DNA of 23,285 nt. Origin: Treponema sp. UBA1233 (GTDB lineage: Bacteria; Spirochaetota; Spirochaetia; Treponematales; Treponemataceae). Location of the stretch: assembly GCA_002309305.1 (NCBI GenBank), contig DBWR01000020.1, forward strand, positions 42,045 through 65,329, in the 5' to 3' direction. The position numbers and the translations under genes are program-made. The notes under the pieces were generated by a model. That model saw nothing but the letters and a program-made list of their open reading frames with translations, made no database searches and was not told the DNA's origin. Numbering within the stretch: the stretch's first letter is position 1; every line of letters starts with the position of its first letter. Below, one piece after another: positions 19,801 to 23,285 of the stretch.

Positions 19801-21442
19801 TCTGGTATTTGATTTTGCCAGTTGCCTTGTTGATAGTGGGGGTTGGATTGGGATCAGAGATGCTTATTGCAAAGCTATATTTATTGTCATTGGCCTTTTT
19901 AACATAGCTCAAATCCGCAGTTGAAGAAATGTTTACCGGCAGCTTGTTTGAATAAAGCATGAAGCCGTAACCACCTGATGTCTTGGCAGATCTTATGGCC
20001 TCAAGATGCTGAACACCATTTTCATCGGTCCAATATCCATTTCCAGAGGCAGTCAATATGTAATATGTTTCATTCAAGTTATCAGGTAAAGTAACGAAAT
20101 AAGTAGCGGAGTCGACGGCTGTATTTCCGAGTTCGCTACCGTCCTCTTTCCTTATCGTCAAATTAACACTCGAACCAATAGGTGCACCGCCTTCACTTAC
20201 AGCCTGAAGAGAAGCCCTTATCGTGCTTGGATCTATTAAATATTCATCTGAACCTGCAGTCACAGAAAGTGATACAACTCCACCTGCTGCACCCCTTCCG
20301 CTCCAAGCCGTGGGAGCCTCGTCCTCTTCGTAAGCCATTCCTCCAAAACTGTATTTTGGCTTGTTGGTTGGATTTACAGTAAAGACAAGTCGAGTGTTAT
20401 TGGAATTAGACACCTTGGCGTAATAGCTTGTATCATCATCGTATGTTCCGTCAAGGATCTTCTTCATTTTCTCTTTCTGATCTGATGTATAGGTTTCATG
20501 ACTTCCATTATAACCCCTTATCAAATCACTACCACTTATGCTTGAAACTCCCAGTTCCCTTTTGAGTTTTTCAAATAAAGGAGCCCTGAAATATACCATG
20601 TCAGATTTATTACCAGGCATATCAGTTTCACTGTTTGCCATGTCCTCAAGTTCAATTTCCATGAACCATTTTTTATCTGAACCAGGATACAAAGTGTCAA
20701 AATTTTGGCTTGCATTTTCATCGTTTGATGAATTCTGTTTTGCAATAAGCACTTCAAACGGCTCTTTATCCTTGCCCTGAACTCCAGTCATGTCATTAGT
20801 ATTTAGAAGCGTCTGTCTGTTTCCATCCACATCGTAGACTGAAATGTTTATGCTATTCATTCCATCACTGGTATCATAAATCGTTCCCTTAACCTTTACA
20901 GTCGTTCCAAAAGGAGAAGGATCGTCTACATTCAGTGAGCTAGGAGTTGTTATAAGGAAGAAAGGAGGTGTGTTGTCTATTTTAAAGGATCTTCCAGCTT
21001 CATTTTTCGGGAAACGGCCTTCGTTATCAACGGGCAGAACACGAATTTCATAGGTTCCATCCGGAAGATAGAGTTCCTGTCCATTAAAAGAATAAGTAGA
21101 TTTTGAAGAACCTTCCTGAGTAAGTTCAAGAGTCCAGGCTCGACCGTCATCTGATAGTGTGGCATTACCCAGGTCATTATATTCTACCAGACCATTTTTT
21201 TCACGAAGTTGAACAATCCGGACTTCCGCAATACCAGAGTCATCTTCACAGGTTCCCTCTATGTGGAGGACTGAACCGCCGATTACTCCGTCTATTGTCG
21301 GAAGCATAACTCCAGCCCTAGGGTCACTGGTATCAACCGCAGCACCAAGACCGACCTGACACGCCGTAAGCCCAAAGACAAAAGACAGCAAAATAAAAAG
21401 TCCGCCTAAAATTTCCCTGGCAAAATTTCTTGTTCCTTTCAT
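7802..21442 (-). CDS. Giant lipoprotein (about 4,546 aa) with Ig/cadherin-like repeats and C-terminal propeller-like domain
   Basis: The start at 21442 is chosen because GAGG stands 6 nt upstream and because it opens a lipoprotein signal: MKGTRNFAR, a hydrophobic stretch, then GLTAC with the lipidated Cys28. The protein is therefore expected to be membrane-anchored and probably surface-exposed. From residue about 30 to 3,450 it is built of about two dozen beta-sandwich modules, each ending in a linker such as IDNTPP, VDHTAP, VDQNAP, LDQTVP, IDTVAP, VDNDAP or VDNKAP, usually preceded by 'D-x-A/V-GN', as in bacterial Ig-like/cadherin-like repeats. Two EF-hand-like loops occur at about 2984-2997 (DMDGDGDYDRDD) and 3509-3520 (DTNGSGEVEAAE). 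A TIG-like domain (GIINVQGFNITGG) lies at about 3894-3972. The last about 540 residues contain repeated motifs such as VYIAYYDDLNGQIRFKW and GGIHIAAYDTENADLVYAYL, suggesting a beta propeller. It ends GHIETAQMK. Adhesion or glycan binding is inferred; no catalytic motif is seen. Confidence 0.9.
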   Translation of the reverse strand: MKGTRNFAREILGGLFILLSFVFGLTACQVGLGAAVDTSDPRAGVMLPTIDGVIGGSVLHIEGTCEDDSGIAEVRIVQLREKNGLVEYNDLGNATLSDDGRAWTLELTQEGSSKSTYSFNGQELYLPDGTYEIRVLPVDNEGRFPKNEAGRSFKIDNTPPFFLITTPSSLNVDDPSPFGTTVKVKGTIYDTSDGMNSINISVYDVDGNRQTLLNTNDMTGVQGKDKEPFEVLIAKQNSSNDENASQNFDTLYPGSDKKWFMEIELEDMANSETDMPGNKSDMVYFRAPLFEKLKRELGVSSISGSDLIRGYNGSHETYTSDQKEKMKKILDGTYDDDTSYYAKVSNSNNTRLVFTVNPTNKPKYSFGGMAYEEDEAPTAWSGRGAAGGVVSLSVTAGSDEYLIDPSTIRASLQAVSEGGAPIGSSVNLTIRKEDGSELGNTAVDSATYFVTLPDNLNETYYILTASGNGYWTDENGVQHLEAIRSAKTSGGYGFMLYSNKLPVNISSTADLSYVKKANDNKYSFAISISDPNPTPTINKATGKIKYQIQAVQGYKTKQNFTSSSWEGKTVNVKEGTSLTGSGPFSATLSNLDFTVDEDSVGTIALRIWGDNGAESEKNVYLLYVDNCKPEITVNNDAELGGSNPINENSSYYSASDGKYTISGLWQDVDGSGVKKLQYSTDDGNTWTDIGEEYTSRVTDKLNWTMKIDVEEGSGKKVYIKATDLVGNEETVRYNNIKFDFGDPRFTSVAPENTTEYVTASKIFTVTAEDGYGLSKIEVAAKKDGATVGSGLKGYTLKVHPEYTASDPVHNTITNTIEMNPAAGSDGSWTFDLTARDLNGREASASFSITVDHTAPIVKANSIKIQDATYNSEVWQKLPTAKITGTITEAISLETIYYKVENANSAPTNPADITSNNTGSVSYTNKNGDVGFTISVDGLVNNTTYPNTVYIQPVDKAGNKGPVTSYVINVDQNAPALDSVKYQIAGGTVENAAGIIAVNEKTLTLWGTYSDTCSGVKALGFAIDSSAVTPSSIKYTTETVNASNIATLADSAWNTYSTNDLKAASKNITGWKATFESGLFRNGTLKITGSDNAENSTTISSITLRKDNVKPTVSSISIDGAYMKDATTYYVNNSNTQIAVKGVSSDDYSLKNTVITIPGLAASPITKEGTSWTTGNLNISSLPGDSVTITVVANDTAGNISDEKTITLNFDVTAPSRKKADDVGYPGWGTENNWKDTEFKIGGGNYNAESYSGSTTLDIRGSFIEEGSGIDSIYYELVNGTGAFTMTTGNYKTNNKVKKIIPNSDGTFTTTLTGLQEGKNKLRIIAVDNVGNISKITDATDKYESDFELGLDQTVPSFGNGFTLDDDDGYVSGNFTVSGGTVSDDKAGVNHDTLRFWLVEKNGTVHEISKGTATTVNNESTGNKDVTTITNDVGTITYRANDASNLSGTIEIQVTPDASWFTEAKLGSSPILYGSVLDYSNPGNNSGTTTILTTLKLDQTAPVIAIDNNLNTSPITDENDGGKIKKVGDNYFYELTGTWSDANGSGTDKLFYSINNGTDWLDADDLDTKNYAKSKAESAWSLNIPVVEGSNYTFAVKAQDAAGNTKEAKPGKTVTFDFSKPTIEISLADGVYGETRPTVMITAHDHHRIKTTDGIVLVGTPKKNGANASASDYTLTTTTGGGTDTATRTLTFNTDGVFKFTFKAVDVNNRESDTVEGTWTIDTVAPAPKADNVATYGLKINGAAAKTWYRDTNLRFDGYVDESLSGLKTVYYLVSANSTEDVADVVASDQWNFAGASNTGTVAYSVMPTVSSVNKYVHMVFEDVAGNKSAVKTNMIELDQEVPTIGGKFYNYGDVTAEMPANIFVNTTESKTLTLYGLVSETGSGIDTLTLTKSNGSFTPTIKYNNTLSDTSTMNEFTGATWNDTKTGATAWRATFNVSGLTTGAIQATVSDVAGNSSSAQIVSLDSDSTAPTLTLSNSDLKDAPFKITEKSPYMNVSGDEHNYTFQGTWSDSGSGTYALYYSVNSTTIGTGTWVAVDSTTAPQSTGTTNWTLTMNLEEGTGKQIAFYAVDKVGNKSSVISKTGITVDYTDPTLTLAPDTAEPYYGVEAENSAIWTITASDNLGTPDVTVEAKKYVNEVESETNGFTYNASNKKITLANDSSANGVWNITVTATDGAGRKTVKTINTTVDRSKPVFTDTLSITDGDVTKEYALDSWSRNGTLILNGKITELGSGLVKVYYKKNPGAGATNLRGNQDGSVGAAGTGAEVEYEITVSDLTSGSTEVGLQAEDAAGNLSEIKRITLNIDKRAPTYGNPRQFYSYEAATGYNQIEGTVLSNGANDMYIVGPYYDENSGIKELKFEIDEVELGGDDCVVKYSTGTINGDASNIGSLTWESYDETKASTYKSYRAMIKKEKFPSGGVVDAKPVDRAGNGSTQLVFTISIDSTPPALTLNTPKTKRLAPTEDGEAVNTVNGTITFAGTTDETAMNSLKLYWGTAQDACNTLLETKNAANSYNWSFDVPLSKVVSNTVEFIDNTSYAGNPKDIYLKLVALDKAGNEASYVYKYSVDPDGDRPIITFTQLDLTGLTANAGTSNVWLKDSKTLSGSVTDDDGISKLEVKLGNGTWEELTVTNGNFSYPFANDNKYTMRFRVTDGAGNVFETKDSGVQYLAPKFMDKNAYTSSCSILNFAVDSNSPSINNVKYIANNGSDLTSDDFTAKRFGGKWTKFKIRFDATDTNGIESATVLFNGNTVATTKSSNTYTTGYIQLDDLPSGNYNAVITATDKAGREQTTTVSFVVDNDAPTVRIQQPTGLVSTATQALGSLGEANGLDKVYFMVTEHGEDPTAISTIATSGQNAANRWKEYVKDNDAISSFEIGFDSTSGDNHTDQFKWYLSSLGLTTTDAITNGSFTALTTVDLHIKAIDAYGNTGYATKTVTVDPQGDKPTVTITYPVADSTLGGTIPIMGTAIDNAGSEGKVGADYVMVLIDMDGDGDYDRDDITALGTMSPVPSWLTWGKFESKTWTDISYASIPASGADWTKYGIKKEVSNASWSFTVNQGGELNPAEGTKNLGLWVYATDGDGNTSQIDLTDNDKTPYVKFKIDKDTPQIANEYLVQYDNGGNVTAKYAYSKDMSIKGVWYYEADMYDDSGISKVTRYKLVDGAAVGDPLEMTSASTSYDSGNITLTSVTTVTVGGVNYTNTVTPGAPVGFHIKMKVGSATGDDVVYQDWKLSYWENKVGTPLFGEREVALNVDNKAPVVIKTGDYYNIRERVTNENGFYTLGTQAKEDPSASGVSQTGVKRIAFYFTRDIGNPDNIHALYDVMIAPGETGNAINGYTSGLSKEDGLYWKTLTGTASGKTFTLTNSNPNVHTGGLVKINGVIYRIERVNGNIVSIEVNTTATEPFSGVTTAKFAMANVVDNTTEETADETSSKVAGYYTNVNFDDGDIMVESLKKQSTTWTWEANINSKNIGDGSAQLHYVVFDAAGNYTEETVDVFVANNQPRIAGVSIGTDTNGSGEVEAAEMISEGLSGIYDKGKQGNKLVTEAWFPSDKSSSILKILGKTRIIPEIVGGNGRLDYEYEVHKSDNAGDWVDDAIVSGSGTSVGNGNGESEEAQELTINLSMLELLNMGNSTGSKFALTIKDQTPGGALTATLNIIVDSLLKDENDPESRILPFYWVNGTKNSLFMESKDYGHIELPNDLPDGFSGTTGILDKDPKLSGIIKLEGIAHDDILLKQLSVTIAGNTYVIGNYNGSWSSTNPWAEGEVPSGTWSSRITNATYREAYNMGFIPAEDFAAMDEVMKDNTIDYVSAKYGHMVHWTLYIDTALIGNGTDKVIKTSATDRGKASNNGGNLEYAPNTWIEADDAGVTANVCDSGTPTGYQRVDVVPYISKITTGLSTLKKSNPSVYDRTAKGHYGVTANGIINVQGFNITGGTLKFVKTGGGTVTATYNANAGGTGVGGYAIPATAKSGVLSITAGGMESLNNSNNNDAKGSYTGVVNLATNPTGDKAIYDNYYNRQPNGDNNNLLTDDVVLDIWQFKDAGISQTSGYITEPIMKVNPVNGILNFGFNSGPANYCMGDGQTYSYKTWVANYARFSTCGFTVDEKGITHGITVGLDTNPSSGSAGRMQYFNSSWGRSTLSTDGNYEGINSSRFENIGAPAGTYNGVSFGGYVFIEDRFASPSLATAVHGNDTYVYIAYYDDLNGQIRFKWGNLSNAYYDTNTNNKPVSGKQAITFDQFMDYRKATGMANNKHTAFDSNAKPENWSIIAGSGTTAKAGNYLSIDVIKGGTATSDVVVATWYDAMTGKWYYSYKVNPCNDNDMAASPSATPDDGYWRKPIELKANAGENCQIAVDKVGGIHIAAYDTENADLVYAYLSSYDDATPQVVTVDAYAFTGTNIRLDTAVSDDGNYIIPYIGYYMSSTQKPKMAYLPGVISSSAIKATREAVPIKAGVDETEAVTGLWEVGIVPSESRYADNYAYSYVNIGLWKDASTGKAKVMSGTDVAYTNKSGLDKENTSKTYGNGTANPVMAYATRVGTRGHIETAQMK
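14105..15535 (-). repeat. Super-repeat block 3 (modules A-B-C-D) inside the giant gene
   Basis: This covers residues about 1969-2445, directly following block 2 in the protein. The modules end at VDYTDPTL, VDRSKPVF, IDKRAPTY and IDSTPPAL. Module A shows GTWSDSGSGTYALYYSVNS, and module D shows MYIVGPYYDENSGIKELKF. The block length (about 1.43 kb) matches blocks 1 and 2. Confidence 0.7.
15535..16945 (-). repeat. Super-repeat block 2 (modules A-B-C-D) inside the giant gene
   Basis: This covers residues about 1499-1969. The modules end at FDFSKPTI, IDTVAPAP, LDQEVPTI and DSDSTAPTL. Module A shows GTWSDANGSGTDKLFYSINN, and module D shows LTLYGLVSETGSGIDTL, in the same order as block 1. The stretch between blocks 1 and 2 (16945-18110) carries a different first module followed by C-like and D-like modules. 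Confidence 0.7.
18110..19560 (-). repeat. Super-repeat block 1 (modules A-B-C-D) inside the giant gene
   Basis: This covers residues about 628-1110. The four modules end at FDFGDPRF, VDHTAPIV, VDQNAPAL and KDNVKPTV. Module A shows GLWQDVDGSGVKKLQYSTDD, and module D shows LTLWGTYSDTCSGVKAL. Boundaries are by eye, to within about 20 bp. Confidence 0.7.
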
Positions 21443-21680
21443 AACACACCTCACACAAAACAAAAAATCACAGACAAAAGTCCACCAATATCCTAATATC
21501 AGGGCACAATTCAACTGTTTAAACAAGCTGAACGCACACTGGTTTCATTCCCCTGCCACCCATTGAGTAATAATTAGACTTTAACTGATTAACTTAATAA
21601 AATATAACTCTATATTCTATATACACTTAGCTGTAGAAAGACATCTTCGTCCTTCAGCTGATACACCCACAATATCCTAA
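21443..21680 (-). other. Long 5' leader of the giant gene
   Basis: This noncoding stretch lies between the predicted transcription start (about 21679) and the ATG. It is AT-rich in its middle (21575-21628). It contains a possible hairpin at 21630-21660, where AGCTG and CAGCT enclose a partly paired arm. No small gene with a ribosome site is evident. The frame of the giant gene is open to 21526 but lacks start-site support there. Confidence 0.5.
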
Positions 21681-21685
21681 CTTAA

Positions 21686-21714
21686 AATTTAACACATAAT
21701 CTCCAATATGTCAA
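21686..21714 (-). promoter_or_regulatory. Sigma-70-type promoter of the giant lipoprotein gene
   Basis: On the minus strand a perfect TTGACA (21709-21714) is followed after 17 bp by TAAATT (21686-21691), four of six consensus bases. It is the best promoter match in the 424 bp ahead of the gene and gives a leader of about 237 nt. The left end of the Rpn cassette lies 30 bp upstream of the -35 box. Confidence 0.6.
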
Positions 21715-21743
21715 GAAAATTGTGTGGAAGGCAAGGTAATCGG

Positions 21744-21761
21744 AATTAAGAATGCATAATT
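21744..21761 (+). repeat. Left 18-bp terminal inverted repeat
   Basis: AATTAAGAATGCATAATT matches the reverse complement of 22699-22716 at all 18 positions. Confidence 0.8.
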
Positions 21762-21770
21762 AAGAATTAT
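21751..21770 (+). repeat. 20-bp direct repeat, copy 1
   Basis: AATGCATAATTAAGAATTAT is identical to 22672-22691 and overlaps the left inverted repeat. Confidence 0.85.
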
Positions 21771-21866
21771 GAATTAAATTTTTCTTCTTTTTTGTAAATT
21801 CTTCCCAAATTTTTGTTCAAAAGCATGGGGGCTGATACTAATTATATAGTATAGGAGAAATCATGA

Positions 21867-22673
21867 ATGAACAAAACATTAAAACCATTTGAGGAACTGA
21901 CCTATCACGATGACTTCATGTTCGGGGTTGTTATGCAGGACAAGGAGATTTGCAGGAAAGTATTGGAATGCCTTCTCGGGATAAAAATCAAACGGATAAA
22001 GTATCCTCAGCCTCAGAAGAGCTTTGACCCGCTGTATGCATCACATGGAATAAGGCTGGATGTCTACGTGGAGGACGGGAACAAAATCTACGATGTGGAA
22101 ATCCAGAACAGGGATGAGCATGACATAGGAAAGAGGTCACGTTACTACCAGAGCATGATGGACATGGATTCACTTTTAAAAGGCCAAAACTACGAGGACC
22201 TGAAGGAAAGCATTGTCATCTTTTTATGCCGTTTTGACCCTTTCAAAAAAAGAATTCCGTGCTATAATGTAAGGCGGATATGTGAGGAGGATACCGGTGT
22301 AAATCTTAATGATGCGGCTTTGCTTAAGGTTTTCAACTGTACTGCTTACGAAAAGGTGGAAAACGAGGGGCTGAGGGCATTTCTCAAGTTCATACAGACG
22401 GATGAGGCTGAATCGGACTTTACAAGGAGGCTGGGCGATATGGTGGAAAGAAAGAAGAAGATTGAAGAACTCAAGCAGACCTACCTTTCCTGGGGACTGC
22501 ATGACCATGATGTTCGCCGAGAGGGAATTAGAGAAGGAATGGAAAAAACAAAGATAGAAAATGCCAAGAACCTCCTTAACATGAAATTACTGACCCACGA
22601 ACAAATTGCACAGGCAGTCGGACTTCCTTTGAAAAAGGTACAGGAAATTGCTGATAGAATTAAGATTTCATAA
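21867..22673 (+). CDS. Rpn family recombination-promoting nuclease / PD-(D/E)XK putative transposase
   Basis: This 268-residue protein has the usual opening of the family (KPFEELTYHDDFMFGVVMQD), followed by the PD-(D/E)XK core. GIRLDVYVEDGNKIYDVEIQ (about residues 62-81) supplies the acidic residues D and the E-x-Q motif, and a conserved RSRYYQSMMDMDSL helix comes next. The C-terminus has the charged linker EGIREGMEKTKIENAKNLL and a small helix-turn-helix-like tail (LTHEQIAQAVGLPLKKVQEI). Rpn proteins are DNA endonucleases that promote recombination; some reports also link them to phage defence. AGGAG lies 9 nt before this ATG. An out-of-frame ATG at 21863 opens a 9-residue frame that overlaps the start. 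The stop codon TAA is shared with the start of the 20-bp repeat at 22672. It is convergent with the paralogue gene to its right and divergent from the giant gene. Confidence 0.92.
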   Translation: MNKTLKPFEELTYHDDFMFGVVMQDKEICRKVLECLLGIKIKRIKYPQPQKSFDPLYASHGIRLDVYVEDGNKIYDVEIQNRDEHDIGKRSRYYQSMMDMDSLLKGQNYEDLKESIVIFLCRFDPFKKRIPCYNVRRICEEDTGVNLNDAALLKVFNCTAYEKVENEGLRAFLKFIQTDEAESDFTRRLGDMVERKKKIEELKQTYLSWGLHDHDVRREGIREGMEKTKIENAKNLLNMKLLTHEQIAQAVGLPLKKVQEIADRIKIS

Positions 22674-22691
22674 TGCATAATTAAGAATTAT
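22672..22691 (+). repeat. 20-bp direct repeat, copy 2
   Basis: AATGCATAATTAAGAATTAT is identical to 21751-21770. Its first two bases are the last two of the Rpn stop codon. With 22699-22716 it can form either of two 10-bp stems (ATGCATAATT with AATTATGCAT, or TAATTAAGAA with TTCTTAATTA), which may act in the short gap between convergent genes. Confidence 0.85.
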
Positions 22692-22698
22692 AAACCTC

Positions 22699-22716
22699 AA
22701 TTATGCATTCTTAATT
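22699..22716 (-). repeat. Right 18-bp terminal inverted repeat
   Basis: This is the exact reverse complement of 21744-21761. It ends 8 bp before the stop codon of the paralogue gene. Confidence 0.8.
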
Positions 22717-22724
22717 ACTGAATC

Positions 22725-23285
22725 CTACCTCATCTGGGCGGTTTCAAGATTGGTACCGCTGTTCGATTCAACCGCATAACCCAGGATTGGATTTGCCGTT
22801 CCGTTTCCATAGATGCTGCCGTTGACTGTTCCGCTTGTGTTATTGGCAGACGTCTTTCCGCTTGCACCGCCTGTTACGGTAAAGCGTGGGTCTTTGGCAC
22901 TTACAATGGTACCTTCCTGCTTCCACAGGCCAATGTTCATCTTGTCATAGTAGTTTGTGGTAAGAATCATGGAGCTTGGAACAAGAGATATCTCCCAATT
23001 TCCTGTGAACATATCCTCAGCATTGGTTCCCTGCGCCTTATAATTCATAACTCCGTTTTCAGGAACAACGAGTCTTGCAACACAAGGAAGCCTTGCCGTT
23101 CCGTTAAAGTAGCTGATATGCGGAATTACATGGCCGGAAGCGTCTTTTCCAACATCAAGCGTAATCCTTTCGCCGGTAATCGTGAATGAGTCAACCTTTA
23201 CGGAATCTGTCGCTTCGTTATAGGCCGCATCACATGAAGAAAGATATGCATAGCGCAGGCATCCGTCAACGTAAGCCGCAATGTG
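22725..23285 (-). CDS. C-terminal end of a paralogue of the giant lipoprotein (N-terminal part outside window)
   Basis: The frame is open from the right window edge to the stop at 22725, giving 186 residues with no start inside. The internal ATG at 23048 is not a start because homology continues upstream of it. The first residues (HIAAYVDGCLRYAYLSSCD) align with HIAAYDTENADLVYAYLSSY of the giant protein. Further matches are ITLDVGKDASGHVIPHISYF against IRLDTAVSDDGNYIIPYIGY, NIGLWK in both, and YGNGTANP in both, ending LETAQMR against IETAQMK. It therefore carries the same propeller-like C-terminal domain. It has two cysteines (CLRYAYLSSC) where the giant protein has none. It lies on the same strand as the giant gene, so the two form a tandem pair interrupted by the Rpn cassette. 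Confidence 0.85.
   Translation of the reverse strand, partial: HIAAYVDGCLRYAYLSSCDAAYNEATDSVKVDSFTITGERITLDVGKDASGHVIPHISYFNGTARLPCVARLVVPENGVMNYKAQGTNAEDMFTGNWEISLVPSSMILTTNYYDKMNIGLWKQEGTIVSAKDPRFTVTGGASGKTSANNTSGTVNGSIYGNGTANPILGYAVESNSGTNLETAQMR

Larger units (their letters stand above)
21744..22716 (+). mobile_element. Putative Rpn-nuclease cassette bounded by 18-bp perfect inverted repeats
   Basis: AATTAAGAATGCATAATT at 21744-21761 recurs as its exact reverse complement at 22699-22716. Between them lies a single intact gene, the Rpn-family nuclease. The cassette of 973 bp separates two tandem paralogous lipoprotein genes on the opposite strand. No target-site duplication is obvious just outside the repeats (TCGG on the left, ACTG on the right). 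Whether it moves as a unit is inference. It could also be an Rpn gene that collected dispersed AT-rich intergenic repeats. Confidence 0.5.

Noticed and set aside
7802..21442. CRISPR-like or short tandem DNA repeats within the giant gene
   Set aside because: The periodicity is at the level of protein modules of about 90-150 residues. I saw no near-identical short DNA repeats with regular spacers.
21443..21526. Upstream extension of the giant gene by 28 codons to an earlier ATG
   Set aside because: It would bury the lipoprotein signal behind another hydrophobic stretch and lacks a ribosome site. The ATG at 21442 has both a ribosome site and a proper signal peptide.
21731..22724. A classic insertion sequence with DDE transposase
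   Set aside because: The only gene is an Rpn/PD-(D/E)XK protein, and no target-site duplication is visible, so I call it a putative cassette rather than a known IS.
22725..23048. A separate 107-residue gene starting at the ATG at 23048
   Set aside because: The frame stays open to the window edge and the sequence upstream of that ATG aligns with the giant protein, so this is the tail of a longer gene.

Overview
This 23.3 kb window is most consistent with a host- or rumen-associated Treponema-like spirochaete. That is an inference from three things: a spirochaete-style lipobox on a giant surface protein, the mix of Rpn, DUF3737, Fic and YbjQ families, and the moderate GC. No rRNA or other marker gene is present to confirm it.

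Left part (1-2.9 kb, minus strand): a compact cluster reads Fic/winged-helix protein, then a GNAT acetyltransferase, then a LUD-domain (LutC-like) protein that runs off the left edge. The Fic gene is preceded by a promoter embedded in two tandem palindromes, which looks like an autoregulated operator. Upstream of it, also on the minus strand, is a small three-helix membrane protein.

Middle part (2.95-7.6 kb): on the plus strand are a DUF3737 beta-helix-like protein, a large exported solute-binding protein with an extra N-terminal domain, and a short-chain dehydrogenase. The strong promoter of the solute-binding protein overlaps the DUF3737 stop codon. The dehydrogenase ends tail-to-tail, overlapping by 14 bp with a minus-strand YbjQ-family gene. 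Next on the minus strand are a 66-residue hypothetical protein and what looks like the internally deleted, frameshifted remnant of its partner gene.

Right part (7.7-23.3 kb): one minus-strand gene of 13.6 kb encodes a lipoprotein of about 4,546 residues. It has an N-terminal lipobox, about two dozen Ig/cadherin-like modules, a TIG-like domain, two EF-hand-like loops and a C-terminal propeller-like domain. The Ig modules form a higher-order A-B-C-D quartet of about 475 residues that is present three times. The gene has a recognisable promoter with a leader of about 240 nt, and a strong intrinsic terminator. At the right edge is the C-terminal end of a paralogue with the same terminal motif, so the locus is a tandem array of such proteins. 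Between the two paralogues sits a roughly 970 bp cassette bounded by perfect 18-bp inverted repeats. It carries a single Rpn/PD-(D/E)XK nuclease gene on the plus strand, and its left end lies 30 bp upstream of the giant gene's -35 box.
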